Positions 22,301 through 37,300 of a DNA stretch of 64,000 nucleotides are shown here, one piece after another. The DNA is taken from contig OX421497.1 in NCBI GenBank assembly GCA_949126835.1, forward strand, positions 15,071,679 through 15,135,678, given 5' to 3'. The notes below the pieces were generated by a model. That model searched no databases. It worked only from the letters and a program-made list of their open reading frames with translations, and was not told where the DNA came from. Source of the stretch: Anisus vortex (lineage: Eukaryota > Mollusca > Gastropoda > Planorbidae). Both the position numbers and the translations under genes were made by a program. Each line of letters starts with the position of its first letter. Positions within the stretch are counted from its first letter, which is position 1.

Positions 22301-25300
22301 GCGTAGCGAGATGGGGGAAGGAATGGGATTTAGCGAGATGGGTAGTAGGAATGGGAGATAGTGGGATGGGTGGTGGGAATGGGGGTAGCGAGATGGGGGA
22401 AGGAATGGGAAGTAGCATGATGGATGGTGGGAATGGGGCGTAGCAAGACGGGGGAAGGAATTGGAGGTAGTGGGATGGGTGGTGGGAATGGGGGGTAGCG
22501 GGATGGTTGGTGGGAATGGTAGGTAGCGATATGGGTGGTGGGAATGGGGGGTAGAGAGATGGTTGTGGGAAAAGGTGGTAGCGAGATGGGGGAAGGAATG
22601 GGGGGTAGCGAGATGGGGGAAGGAATGGGGGATAGCAGGATAGGTGGTGGGAATGGGGGGCAGCATGATGGGTGGTGTAAATGGGGGGGTAGCGGGATGG
22701 GTGGTGAAAGGGGTTGTAGCGAGATGGGTGATGGGAATAGGGGGTAGCGAGATGTGTGGTGGAAATGGGGGTAGCGAGATTATAAAAGGAATGAGAGGTA
22801 GCAAGATGGGTGGTGGAAATGGGGCGTAGCGAGATGGGGGAACGAATGGGCGGTACCAGGATGGGTAGTAGGAATAGGAGGTAGCAGGATAGGTGGCGGG
22901 AATAGGGGGGGGTAGTGAGATGGGTGGTGGGAAGGGGGGTAGCAGGATGGGTGGTGGGAATGGAGGGTAGCGGGATGGGTGGTTGGAATGGGGTTAGCGG
23001 GATGGGTGGGGGGAATGGGGGGTAGAGGGATTTTTGGTGGGAATGGGTGGTAGCGAGATGGGGGTACGAATGATAGGTATCAAGATGGGTGGTGGGAATA
23101 AGGTGTAGCGAGATGGGGGAAGGAATGGGATGTAGCGGAATAGGTAGTGGGAAAGGGGGATAGCGGGATGGCTGGTGGGAATGGGGGTAGCCAGATGGGG
23201 GAAGGAATGGGAGGTAGCAAGATGGTTGGTGGGAATGGGAGGTAGCGAGATGGTGGTGGGAAAAGGTGGTAGCGAGATGGGTAAAGGAATGGGGGTAGCG
23301 AGATGGGGGAAGGATTGGGAGGTAGCGAGATGGTGGTGGGAAAAGGTGGTAGCAAGATGGGGGAAGGAATGGGCGGTAGCGGGATGGGTGGTGGGAATGG
23401 GGGGTAGCAGGATGGGTGGTGGAAATAGGGGGTAGCAGGATGGGTGGTGGGAATAGGTGGTAGCATGATGGGTGGTGGAAATGTGGGGTAGCGGGATGGG
23501 TTGTGGGATATAGAGGTAGCGGGATGGGTGTTGGGAATGGGGGGTAGCAGGATGGATGGTGGAAATAGGGGGTAGCAGGATGGGTGGTGGAAATGGGGGA
23601 TAGCGAGATGGGTGGTGAGAAAGGGTGGTTACGAGATGGGGGAATTATTGGGAGGTATCGTGATGGGTGGTAAGAATGGGGGGTAGCGGGATGGGTGGTG
23701 GGATTGTGGGTAGCGGGATGGGTGGTGGGAATGAAGAGTGTGGAAGCGAGACGGGATAATGAATTGGAGGTAGCGAGATGGGTGGTAGAAATGGGGGGGC
23801 GAGATGGGGTAAGAAATGGGAGGTAGCGGGATGGGTGAGCGGAATGGGAGGTTACGAGATAGGTTAAGGAATCGGAGGTAACAGGATGGGTGGTGGGATA
23901 GGGTGGTTGCGAGACGGGGGAAGGAATGGGAGGTAGCGGGATGGGTGGTGGGAATGGGGGGTAGCGGGATGGTTGGTGAGAATGAGGGGTACGAGATGGG
24001 TGGATGGAATGGGAGGTAACTAGATGGGTGGTGGGAATGGGAGGCAGCGAGATGGATGGTGAAAAAAGGTGGTAGCGAGATGGGGGAAGGAATGTGAGGT
24101 AGCGGGATGGGTGGTGGGAATGGGGGGTAGCAGGATGGGTGTTGGGAATGGGGGTAGCGGGACGGGTGGTGGGAATGGGGATTAGCGGGATGGGTGGTAG
24201 GAATGGGTGGTAGCGAGATGGGGAAAGGAATGGGAGTTAGCGGGATGCGTGGTGGTAATGGGGAGTAGCAGGATGGGTGGTGGGAATGGGGTGTAGCGAG
24301 ATGGGTGATGGGAATGGGGGGTAGCGAGATGTGTGGTTGGAATGGGGGTAGCGAGATGATGAAAGAAATGAGAGGTAGCAAGATGGGTGGTGGAAATGGG
24401 GCGTAGCGAGATGGGGGAACGAATGGGCGGCAGCGGGATAGGTAGTAGGAATAGTGGATAGCGGGATGGGTGGTTGGAATGGGGTTAGCGGGATGGGTGG
24501 TTGGAACGGGGGGTAGCGGGATAGGTGGTTGGAATGGGGGGGGGGGGTAGCGAGATGGGGAAAGAAATTGGAGGTAGCGGGATGGGTGGTTGGAATGGGG
24601 GGTAGCGGAATGGGTGGTTGGAATGGGGGGTAGCAGGATGGGTGTTTGGAATGGGAGTAGCGAGATGGGGAAAGAAATGAGAGGGAGCGGGATGGATGGC
24701 GGGAATGATAGATACTAAGATGGGTATTGGGAATGGGGCGTAGCAAGATGGGGGAAGGAATGGGATTTAGCGAGATGGGTAGTTGGAATGGGAGATAGTG
24801 GGATGGGTGGTGGGAATGGGGGTAGCGAGATGGGGGAAGGAATGGGAGGTAGCAAGATGGATGGTGGGAATGGGGCGTAGCAAGACGGGGGAAGGAATGG
24901 GAGGTAGTGGGATGGGTGGTGGGAATGGGGGGTAGCGGGATGGTTGGTGGGAATGGTAGGTAGCGATATGGGTGGTGGGAATGGGGGGTAGAGAGATGGT
25001 TGTGGGAAAAGGTGGTAGCGAGATGGGGGAAGGAATGGGGGGTAGCGAGATGGGGGAAGGAATTGGGGATAGCAGGATAGGTGGTGGGAATGGGGGGCAG
25101 CATGATGGGTGGTGTAAATGGGGGGGTAGCGGGATGGGTGGTGAGAATGGGTGGTAACGAGATGGGGGAAGGATTTGGAGGTAGCGTGATGGGTGGTAAG
25201 AATGGAGGGTAGCGGGATGGGTGGTGGGAATAGGGGTAGCGGGATGGGTGGTTGGAATGGGAGTAGCGGGATAAGTGGTAGGAATGGGTGGTAGCGAGAT

Positions 25301-28300
25301 GGGGGAAGGAATGGGAGGTAGCGGGATGGGTGATGGGAATGGGGGGTAGCAGGATGCGTGGTGGGAATGGGGTGTAGCGAGGTGGGTGATGGGAATTAAG
25401 GGTAGCGAGATGTGTGGTGGAAATAGGGGGGGTAGCGAGATGGGGAAATTATTGGGCGGTAGCGGGATGGGTAGTAGGAAAAGGAGGTAGCGGGATAGGT
25501 GGTGGGAATAGGGGGTAGCGGGATGGGTGGTGGGAAGAGGTGTAGCAGGATGGGTGGTGGGAATGGGAGATAGAGGAATGGCTTGTTAGATTGGGGGTAG
25601 CAAGATGATGAAAGGAATGGGGGGTAGCGGGATGGGTGGTGGGAATGGGAGATAGCGGAATGGCTGGTGGGATTGGGGGTAGCGAGATGATGAAAGGAAT
25701 GGGAGGTAGCGGGATGGGTGGTGGGAATTGGAGATAGCGGGATGGCTGGAGGGAATGGGGGTAGCGAGATTTGTGGTGGGAATGGGAGGTAGAGGGATTG
25801 TTGGTGGGAATAGGTGGTAGCGAGATGGGAGAACGAATGATGGTATCGAGATGGGTGGTAGGAATGGGGCGTAGCGAGATGGGAGAAGGAACTGGATGTA
25901 ACGGGATGGGTAGTGGGAATGGGAGATAGCGGGATGGCTGGTGGAATAGGTGGGTAGCGGGATGGGTGGTGAGAATGGGTAGTAACGAGCTGGGGGAAGG
26001 ATTGGGAGTTAGCGGGATGGGTGGTGGGAATTGGGGGTAGCAAGTCGGGTGGTAAGAATGGGGGTAGCGGGACGGGTGGTGGGAATGGTAAGTAGCAGAA
26101 TGGGTGGTAGGAACGGATGGTAGCGTGATGGTGGAAGGAATGGGAGTTAGCGGGATGGGTGGTGGGAATGGGGGTAGCAGGTCGGGTGGTGGGAATGGGG
26201 GGTAGCAAGATGGGTGATGGGAATGGGGGGGTAGCGAGATGTGTGGTGGAAATGGGGTGTAGCGAGATGATGAAAGGAATGAGAGGTAGCAAGATGGGTG
26301 GTGGAAATGGGGGGTAGCGGGATGGGTGGTGGGAAGGGGGGTTAGCAGGATGGGTGGTGGGAATGGGGGGTAGCGGGATGGGTGGTTGGAATGGGGGGTA
26401 GCGGGATGGGTGGTTGGATTGGGGGGTAGCGAGATGGGGGAAGAAATGAGAGGTAGCAAGATGGGTGGTGGGAATGGGGCGTAGCGAGATGGGGGAAGGA
26501 ACGGGTGTTAGCGGGATAGGTGGTGGGAATGGGGGTTGGCGGGATGGGTGGTTGGAATGGGGGGTAGCGGGATGGGTGGTGGGAATGGGGGTAGCGTGAT
26601 TGTTGGTGGGAATGGGGCGCAGCGAGATGGGGTAGGAATGGGATGTATCGGGATGGGTGATTGGATAGGGTGGTAGCGAGACGGGGGAAGGAATTGGAGG
26701 TAGCGGGATGTGTGGTGGGAATTTGGGGTGGCGAGATCGTGGAAGAAATGGGGGGGGTAGCGAGATGGGGTAAGAAATGGTAGGTAGTGGGATGGGTGGT
26801 GGGAATGATAGGTATCAAGATGGGTGGTGGGAATGGGGCGTAGCGAGATGGAAGAAGGAATGGGAGTTAGCGGGATGGGTGGTGGGAATAGGAGGTAGCA
26901 GAATGGGTGGTGGGAATGGGGTGTAGCGAGATGGGTGATGGGAATGGGGGGTAGCAAAATGGGGGAAGGTATGGGGGTTAGCGGGATGGGTGGTGGGATT
27001 GGGGGTTTGCGGGATGGGTGGTGGGAATGGGGGGTAGCTGCATTTGTGGTGGGAATAGGTGTTTGCGGGATGGGCTGTGGGAATGGGGGGTAGCGAGATG
27101 AGGGAAGGAATGAGAGGTAGCAAGATGGGTGGTGGGAATGGGGGGTAGCGGGATGTTTGGTAGGAATTGGGGGTAGCGAGATGGGGGAAAGAATGGGAGG
27201 TAGCAGGATGGGTTGTGGGATAAGGAAGTAGCGGGATGGGTGGTGGGAATGGGGGGTAGCAAGATGGCGAAAGGAATGGGAGGTAGCGAGATGGGTGGTT
27301 GAAATAAGAGGTACGAGATGGGTGGTGGGAATGGGAGGTAGCGAGATGGGTGGTGGGAATGTGAGGTAGCGAGATGGGTTGTGGGAATGTGAGGTAGCGA
27401 GATGGGGAAGGAATGGGAGGTAGCGGGATGGGTGGTGGGAATTGGGGTAGCGAGATGGGGGAAGGAATGGGAGGTAGCAGGATGTGTGGTGAGAATGGGA
27501 GGTTCGAGATGGGTGGTGGTAATGGGAGGTACGAGATGGGTGGTGGTATAGCGTGGTACGAAATAAGTGGTGGGAATAGGAGGAAGCGGGATGGGTTGAT
27601 GGAATGTGTGGTAGCGAGATGGAGAGGAATGGGAGGTAACGGGATGGGTTTTATGAATGGGTGGTAGCGAGATGGGGAAAAGAATGGGAGGTAGCTGGAT
27701 GGGTGGTAGGAACGGGGGGTAGCGGGATGGGTGGTCAGAATTGCGAGTAGCGGGATGGGTGGTAGCAATGGGTGGTAGCGAGATGGGGGAAGGAATGGGA
27801 GTTAGCGGGATGGGTGGTGGGAATTGGGGTAGCAGGATGGGTGGTGGGAATGAAGTGTAGCGAGATGGTTGATGGAAATGTGGGCTAGCGAAATGGGCGA
27901 AGGAATGGGAGGTAGCGATATGGGTGGTGGGAATAGTCGGTACGAGATGGTTGGTGGTAATGGGAGGTAGATAGATTGGTAGTGGGAATAGTGGTTTGCG
28001 GGATGGGTGGTGGGAATGGGGGGGTAGCGAAATGGGGGAAGGAATGGGAGGTAGCGAGATGAATGTTGGGATTGGGGGTTTGCAGGATGGGTGGTGGGAA
28101 TGGGTGGTAGCGAGATGGGAGAAGGAATGAGAGGTAGCAAGATGGGTGGAAGGAATGGGAGTTAGCTGGATGGGTGGTGGGAATAGGGGGTAGAGGGATG
28201 GGTGGTGGGAATGCGTGTAGCGGGATGGGTGGTGGGAATGGGGGGTAGCGAGATGGGGGAAGGAATGGGAGGTAGCGGGATAAGTGGTGGGACTGGGGGG

Positions 28301-31300
28301 TAGCGGGATGAATGGTGGGAATGGGGGGTAGCAGGATGGGTGGTGAAAATAGGGGTAGCGAGATGAGGGAAGGAATGGGAGGTAGCGGGATTGGTGGTGG
28401 GAATGGGGGGTAGCAGGATGGTTGGTGGGAATAGGGGTAGCAAGATGGGTTGTGGGAATGGGGGGTAGCATGATTGGTGGTGGGAATAGGGGTAGCGAGA
28501 TGAGGGAAGGAATGGGAGGTAGCGGGATGGGTGGTGTGAATGGGGGGTAGCGAGATTGGGGAAGGAATGGGAGGTAGCAGGATAGGAAGTGGATTTGGGG
28601 GGTAGTGGGGGTAGCGAGATGGGTTAAGATATGGGAGGAAATTGGATGGGTAGTGGGAATTGGGGGTAGCGAGATGTTAGGTAGGAATTGGGGGTAGCGA
28701 GATGGGGGAAGGAATTGGAGTTAGGGTGGTGGGAATAGGAAATAGCGGGATGGGTGGTGGGAATGGGTGGGTGGGTAGCGGTATGGTTGGTGGGAATGGG
28801 AGGTAGCGGAATGGGTGGTGGGAATGGAAGGTAGCGGAATGGGTGGTGGGAATGGGGGGTAGCGGGAAGGGTGGTGGGAATGGGAGGTAAATAGATAAGG
28901 GGAAGGAATGGGAGGCAGCAGAATGGGTGGTGGGGAATGGAGAGTAGCGGGATGGGTTGTGGGAATGGAGGGTAGCGGGATGGGTGGTGGGAATGGTTGG
29001 TAACGAGATGGGGGAAGGAATGTTTGGTAGCAGGATGGGTGGTGAGAATAGGAGGTAGCGAAATGGGGGAAGAAATGGGAGGTAGCGGGATGGGTTTGGG
29101 AATGGGAGGTAGCGGAATGGGTGGTGGGAATGGGGGGTAGCGAGATGGGCGAAATTATGGGGGGTAGTGGGATATGTCGTGAGAATGGAGGGTAGCGGGA
29201 TGGGTGGTTGGAATGGGGGTTAGCTGCATGGGTGGTAAGAATGGGGGCTAGCGAGATGGGGGAAGGAATGGGAGGTAGCGGGATGGGTGGTGGGAATGGT
29301 CGGAACGAGATAGGTGGTGGGAATGGGAGGTATCGAGATGGGTGGTGGGAATGTAGGGTAGCGGGATAGGTGGTGAGAAAAGGGGTTTGCGGGATGGGTG
29401 GTGGAAATGGGGGGTAGCGAGATGGGGGAAGGAATAAGAGATAGCGAAATTGTGGGTGGAATTGGGGGTTTCCGGGATCGGTGGTGGGATTGGGGGGTAG
29501 CGACATGGGGGAAGGAATGAGAGGTAGCAAGATGGGTGGTGGGAATGGTGGGTAGCGAAATGGTTAGTGGGAATGGGGGTAACGAGATGGTGGAAGGAAT
29601 GGGAGGTAGCGGGATAAGTTGTCCGACTGGGGGGTAGCGGGATGGGTGGTGGGAATTGGGGGTAGCGGGATGGATAGTGGGAATGGAGGTAGCGAGATGA
29701 GGGAAGGATTTGGAGGTAGCGGGATGGGTGGTGTGAATGGGAAGTAAAGAAATGGGGGAAGGAATTGGAGGTAGCGGGATAGGTGGTGGGAATGGGAGGT
29801 AGCGAGATGGGCGAAGGTATGGAAGGTAGTTGGATGGGTGGTGGGAATGTTAGGTAGCGGGATGGTGGTGGAAATTGGGGGTAGCAAGGTGGGGGAAGGA
29901 ATGGGAGGTAGCGGAATGGGTGGTGGGAATGTTAGGTAGCGGGATGGGTGGTGGGAATAGGGGGTAGCGAGATAGGGGACGGAGTGGGAGGTACCGGAAT
30001 AGGTGGAGAGAATGGGAGGTAGCGAGATTGAAGGAATTGGAGTTAGTGAGATAGGAATGGCGGGTAGCGGTATGAGTGGTGGGAATGGTGGGTAGCGGGA
30101 TGGGTGGTGGGAATGGGGTTTAGCGAGATGGGTGGCGGGATCGGGGGTAGCGAGATGGGGGAAGAAATGGGAGTTAGCGGGATGGGTGGTGGGAATGGGG
30201 GGTAGCAGGATGGGTGGTGGGAATGGGGGTAGCGGGACAGGTGGTGGGAATGGGGAGTAGCGGGATGGGTGGTAGGAATGGGTGGTAGCGAGATAGGGAA
30301 AGGAATGGGGGGTAGCGAGATGTGTGGTGGGAGTGGGGGTAGCGAGATGATGAAAGAAATGAGAGGTAGCAAGATGGGTGGTGGAAATGGGGCGTAGCAA
30401 GATGGGGGAACGAATGGGCGGTAGCAGGATGGGTAGTCGGAATAGTGGGTAGCGGCATGGGTGGTTTTACTGGGGTTAGCGGGATGGGTGGTGGGAATGG
30501 GGAATATAGGGATTGTTGGTGGGAATGGGTGGTAGCGAGATGGGGGTACGATTGATAGGTATCAAGAATGGGTGGTGGGAATTGGGCGTACCGAGATGGG
30601 GGAAGGAATGGGATGTAGCAAGATGGGTGGTGGAAATGGTAGGTAGCGGGATGGATGGTTGGAATGGGGGTAGCGGGATAGGTGGTTGGAATGGGGAGGG
30701 GGGTAGCGAGATGGGGTAAGAAATTGGAGGAAGCGTGATGGGTGGTTGAAATGGGGGGTAGCGGAATGGGTGGTTAGAATGGGGGGTAGCGGGATGGGTA
30801 GTTGGAATGGGGGGTAGCGAGATGGGGTAAGAAATGAGAGGGAGCGGGATGGATGGCGGGAATGATAGATATTAAGATGGATGGTGGGAATGGGGCGTAG
30901 CGCGATGGGGGAAGGAATCAGATGTAGCGAGATGGGTAGTTGGAATGGGAGATAGCGGGATGGGTGGTGGGAATGGGGGTAGCGAGATGGGGGATGGAAT
31001 GGGAGGTAGCAAGATGGATGGTGGGAATGGGGCGTAGCAAGACGGGGGAAGGAATGGGAGGTAGCGGGATGGGTGGTGGGAATGGGGGGTAGCGGGATGG
31101 TTGGTGGGAATGTTAGGTAGCGAGATGGGTGGTGGGAATGGGGGGTAGAGAGATGGTCGTGGGAAAAGGTGATAGCGAGATGGGGGAAGGAATGAGGGGT
31201 AGCGAGATGGGGGAAGGAATTGGGGATAGCAGGATAGGTGGTGGGAATGGGGGGCAGCAGGATGGGTGGTGGAAATGGGGGGTAGCGGGATGGGTGGTGA

Positions 31301-34300
31301 GAATGGGTGGTAACGAGATGGGGGAAGGATTGAAAGGTAGCGTGATGGGTGGTAAGAATGGAGGGTAGCGGGATGGGTGGTGGGAATGGGGTTTAGCGAG
31401 ATGGGTGGCAGGATCGGGGGTAGCGAGATGGGGGAAGAAATGGGAGTTAGCGGGATGGGTGGTGGGAATGGGGGGTAGCAGGATGGGTGGTAGGAATGGG
31501 TGGTAGCGAGATAGGGAAAGGAATGGGGGGTAGCGAGATGTGTGGTGGGAGTGGGGGTAGCGAGATGATGAAAGAAATGAGAGGTAGCAAGATGGGTGGT
31601 GGAAATGGGGCGTAGCAAGATGGGGGAACGAATGGGCGGTAGCAGGATGGGTAGTTGGAATAGTGGGTAGCGGCATGGGTGGTTTTAATGGGGTTAGCGG
31701 GATGGGTGGTGGGAATGGGGAATATAGGGATTGTTGGTGGGAATGGGTGGTAGCGAGATGGGGGTACGATTGATAGGTATCAAGAATGGGTGGTGGGAAT
31801 TGGGCGTACCGAGATGGGGGAAGGAATGGGATGTAGCAAGATGGGTGGTGGAAATGGGAGGTAGCGGGATGGATGGTTGGAATGGGGGTAGCGGGATAGG
31901 TGGTTGGAATGGGGAGGGGGGTAGCGAGATGGGGTAAGAAATTGGAGGAAGCGGGATGGGTGGTTGAAATGGGGGGTAGCGGAATGGGTGGTTAGAATGG
32001 GGGGTAGCGGGATGGGTGGTTGGAATGGGGGGTAGCGAGATGGGGTAAGAAATGAGAGGGAGCGGGATGGATGGCGGGAATGATAGATATTAAGATGGAT
32101 GGTGGGAATGGGGCGTAGCGCGATGGAGGAAGGAATCAGATGTAGCGAGATGGGTAGTTGGAATGGGAGATAGCGGGATGGGTGGTGGGAATGGGGGTAG
32201 CGAGATGGGGGATGGAATGGGAGGTAGCAAGATGGATGGTGGGAATGGGGCGTAGCAAGACGGGGGAAGGAATGGGAGGTAGCGGGATGGGTGGTGGGAA
32301 TGGGGGGTAGCGGGATGGTTGGTGGGAATGTTAGGTAGCGAGATGGGTGGTGGGAATGGGGGGTAGAGAGATGGTCGTGGGAAAAGGTGGTAGCGAGATG
32401 GGGGAAGGAATGAGGGGTAGCGAGATGGGGGAAGGAATGGGGGATAGCAGGATAGGTGGTGGGAATGGGGGGCAGCAGGATGGGTGGTGGAAATGGGGGG
32501 TAGCGGGATGGGTGGTGAGAATGGGTGGTAACGAGATGGGGGAAGGATTGAAAGGTAGCGTGATGGGTGGTAAGAATGGAGGGTAGCGGGATGGGTGGTG
32601 GGAATAGGGGTAGCGGGATGGGTGGTGGGAATGGGAGTAGCGGGATAAGTGGTAGGAATAGGTGGTAACGAGATGGGGGAAGGAATGGGAGGTAGCAAGA
32701 TGGGTGGTGGGAATGGGGGGTAGCGGGATGTTTGGTAGGAATTGGGGGTAGCGAGATGGGGGAAAGAATGGGAGGTAGCAGGATGGGTTGTGGGATAAGG
32801 AAGTAGCGGGATGGGTGGTGGGAATGGGGGGTAGCAAGATGGCGAAAGGAATGGGAGGTAGCGAGATGGGTGGTTGAAATAAGAGGTACGAGATGGGTGG
32901 TGGGAATGGGAGGTAGCGAGATGGGTGGAGGGAATGTGAGGTAGCGAGATGGGTTGTGGGAATGTGAGGTAGCGAGATGGGGAAGGAATGGGAGGTAGCG
33001 GGATGGGTGGTGGGAATTGGGGTAGCGAGATGGGGGAAGGAATGGGAGGTAGCAGGATGTGTGGTGAGAATGGGAGGTTCGAGATGGGTGGTGGTAATGG
33101 GAGGTACGAGATGGGTGGTAGTATAGCGTGGTACGAGATAAGTGGTGGGAATAGGAGGAAGCGGGATGGGTTGATGGAATGTGTGGTAGCGAGATGGAAA
33201 GGAATGGGAGGTAACGGGATGGGTTTTATGAATGGGTGGTAGCGAGATGGGGAAAAGAATGGGAGGTAGCTGGATGGGTGGTAGGAACGGGGGGTAGCGG
33301 GATGGGTGGTCAGAATTGCGAGTAGCGGGATGGGTGGTAGCAATGGGTGGTAGCGAGATGGGGGAAGGAATGGGAGTTAGCGGGATGGGTGGTGGGAATT
33401 GGGGTAGCAGGATGGGTGGTGGGAATGAAGTGTAGCGAGATGGTTGATGGGAATGTGGGCTAGCGAAATGGGCGAAGGAATGGGAGGTAGCGATATGGGT
33501 GGTGGGAATAGTCGGTACGAGATGGTTGGTGGTAATGGGAGGTAGATAGATTGGTAGTGGGAATAGTGGTTTGCGGGATGGGTGGTGGGAATGGGGGGGT
33601 AGCGAAATGGGGGAAGGAATGGGAGGTAGCGAGATGAATGTTGGGATTGGGGGTTTGCAGGATGGGTGGTGGGAATGGGTGGTAGCGAGATGGGAGAAGG
33701 AATGAGAGGTAGCAAGATGGGTGGAAGGAATGGGAGTTAGCTGGATGGGTGGTGGGAATAGGGGGTAGAGGGATGGGTGGTGGGAATGCGTGTAGCGGGA
33801 TGGGTGGTGGGAATGGGGGGTAGCGAGATGGGGGAAGGAATGGGAGGTAGCGGGATAAGTGGTGGGACTGGGGGGTAGCGGGATGAATGGTGGGAATGGG
33901 GGGTAGCAGGATGGGTGGTGAAAATAGGGGTAGCGAGATGAGGGAAGGAATGGGAGGTAGCGGGATGGGTGGTGGGAATGGGGGGTAGCAGGATGGTTGG
34001 TGGGAATAGGGGTAGCAAGATGGGTTGTGGGAATGGGGGGTAGCATGATTGGTGGTGGGAATAGGGGTAGCGAGATGAGGGAAGGAATGGGAGGTAGCGG
34101 GATGGGTGGTGTGAATGGGGGGTAGCGAGATTGGGGAAGGAATGGGAGGTAGCAGGATAGAAAGTGGATTTGGGGGGTAGTGGGGGTAGCGAGATGGGTG
34201 AAGATATGGGAGGAAATTGGATGGGTAGTGGGAATTGGGGGTAGCGAGATGTTAGGTAGGAATTGGGGGTAGCGAGATGGGGGAAGGAATTGGAGTTAGC

Positions 34301-37300
34301 GGGATGGGTGGTGGGAATAGGAAATAGCGGGATGGGTGGTGGGAATGGGTGGGTGGGTAGCGGTATGGTTGGTGGAAATGGGAGGTAGCGGAATGGGTGG
34401 TGGGAATGGGGGGTAGCGGGAAGGGTGGTGGGAATGGGAGGTAAATAGATAAGGGGAAGGAATGGGAGGCAGCAGAATGGGTGGTGGGGAATGGAGAGTA
34501 GCGGGATGGGTTGTGGGAATGGAGGGTAGCGGGATGGGTGGTGGGAATGGTTGGTAACGAGATGGGGGAAGGAATGTTTGGTAGCAGGATGGGTGGTGAG
34601 AATAGGAGGTAGCGAAATGGGGGAAGAAATGGGAGGTAGCGGGATGGGTTTGGGAATGGGAGGTAGCGGAATGGGTGGTGGGAATGGGGGGTAGCGAGAT
34701 GGGCGAAATTATGGGGGGTAGTGGGATATGTCGTGAGAATGGAGGGTAGCGGGATGAGTGGTTGGAATGGGGGTTAGCTGCATGGGTGGTAAGAATGGGG
34801 GCTAGCGAGATGGGGGAAGGAATGGGAGGTAGCGGGATGGGTGGTGGGAATGGTCGGAACGAGATAGGTGGTGGGAATGGGAGGTATCGAGATGGGTGGT
34901 GGGAATGTAGGGTAGCGGGATAGGTGGTGAGAAAAGGGGTTTGCGGGATGGGTGGTGGAAATGGGGGGTAGCGAGATGGGGGAAGGAATAAGAGATAGCG
35001 AAATTGTGGGTGGAATTGGGGGTTTCCGGGATCGGTGGTGGGATTGGGGGGTAGCGACATGGGGGAAGGAATGAGAGGTAGCAAGATGGGTGGTGGGAAT
35101 GGTGGGTAGCGAAATGGTTAGTGGGAATGGGGGTAACGAGATGGTGGAAGGAATGGGAGGTAGCGGGATAAGTTGTCCGACTGGGGGGTAGCGGGATGGG
35201 TGGTGGGAATGGGGGGTAGCGGGATGGATAGTGGGAATGGAGGTAGCGAGATGAGGGAAGGATTGGGAGGTAGCGGGATGGGTGGTGTGAATGGGAAGTA
35301 AAGAAATGGGGGAAGGAATCGGAGGTAGCGGGATAGGTGGTGGGAATGGGAGGTAGCGAGATGGGCGAAGGTATGGAAGGTAGTTGGATGGGTGGTGGGA
35401 ATGTTAGGTAGCGGGATGGTGGTGGAAATTGGGGGTAGCAAGGTGGGGGAAGGAATGGGAGGTAGCGGAATGGGTAGTGGGAATGTTAGGTTGCGGGATG
35501 GGTGGTGGAAATAGGGGGTAGCGAGATAGGGGACGGAGTGGGAGGTACCGGAATAGGTGGAGAGAATGGGAGGTAGCGAGATTGAAGGAATTAGAGTTAG
35601 TGAGATAGGAATGGCGGGTAGCGGTATGAGTGGTGGGAATGGTGGGTAGCGGGATGGGTGGTGGGAATGGGGTTTAGCGAGATGGGTGGCGGGATCGGGG
35701 GTAGCGAGATGGGGGAAGAAATGGGAGTTAGCGGGATGGGTGGTGGGAATGGGGAGTAGCAGGATGGGTGGTGGGAATGGGGGTAGCGGGACGGGTGGTG
35801 GGAATGGGGAGTAGCGGGATGGGTGGTAGGAATGGGTGGTAGCGAGATAGGGAAAGGAATGGGGGGTAGCGAGATGTGTGGTGGGAGTGGGGGTAGCGAG
35901 ATGATGAAAGAAATGAGAGGTAGCAAAATGGGTGGTGGAAATGGGGCGTAGCAAGATGGGGGAACGAATGGGCGGTAGCAGGATGGGTAGTCGGAATAGT
36001 GGGTAGCGGCATGGGTGGTTTTAATGGGGTTAGCGGGATGGGTGGTGGGAATGGGGAATATAGGGATTGTTGGTGGGAATGGGTGGTAGCGAGATGGGGG
36101 TACGGTTGATAGGTATCAAGAATGGGTGGTGGGAATTGGGCGTACCGAGATGGGGGAAGGAATGGGATGTAGCAAGATGGGTGGTGGAAATGGGAGGTAG
36201 CGGGATGGATGGTTGGAATGGGGGTAGCGGGATAGGTGGTTGGAATGGGGAGGGGGGTAGCGAGATGGGGTAAGAAATTGGAGGAAGCGGGATGGATGGC
36301 GGGAATGATAGATATTAAGATGGATGGTGGGAATGGGGCGTAGCGCGATTGGGGAAGGAATCAGATGTAGCGAGATGGGTAGTTGGAATGGGAGATAGCG
36401 GGATGGGTGGTGGGAATGGGGGTAGCGAGATGGGGGATGGAATGGGAGGTAGCAAGATGGATGGTGGGAATGGGGCGTAGCAAGACGGGGGAAGGAATGG
36501 GAGGTAGCGGGATGGGTGGTGGGAATGGGGGGTAGCGGGATGGTTGGTGGGAATGTTAGGTAGCGAGATGGGTGGTGGGAATGGGGGGTAGAGAGATGGT
36601 CGTGGGAAAAGGTGGTAGCGAGATGGGGGAAGGAATGAGGGGTAGCGAGATGGGGGAAGGAATGGGGGATAGCAGGATAGGTGGTGGGAATGGGGGGCAG
36701 CAGGATGGGTGGTGGAAATGGGGGGTAGCGGGATGGGTGGTGAGAATGGGTGGTAACGAGATGGGGGAAGGATTGAAAGGTAGCGTGATGGGTGGTAAGA
36801 ATGGAGGGTAGCGGGATGGGTGGTGGGAATAGGGGTAGCGGGATGGGTGGTGGGAATGGGAGTAGCGGGATAAGTGGTAGGAATAGGTGGTAACGAGATG
36901 GGGGAAGGAATGGGAGGTAGCGGGATGGGTGGTGGGAATGGGGGGTAGCAGGATGGGTGGTGGGATTGGGGTGTAGCGAGATGGGTGATGGGAATGGGTG
37001 ATAGCGAGATGTGTGGTAAGAATGGGGGGTAGCGAGATGGGGAAATGAATGGGCGGTAGCGGGATGGGTAGTAGTAATAGGAGGTAGCGGGATAGATGGT
37101 GGGAAGAGGTGTAGCAGGATGGGTGGTAAGAATGGGAGATAGCGGAATGGCTGGTGGGATTGGGGGTAGCGAGATGATGAAAGGAATGGGAGGTAGCGGG
37201 ATGGGTGGTGGGAATTGGAGATAGCGGGATGGCTGGAGGGAATGGGGGTAGCGAGATGTGTGGTGGGAATGGGAGGTAGAGGGATTGTTGTTGAGAATGG

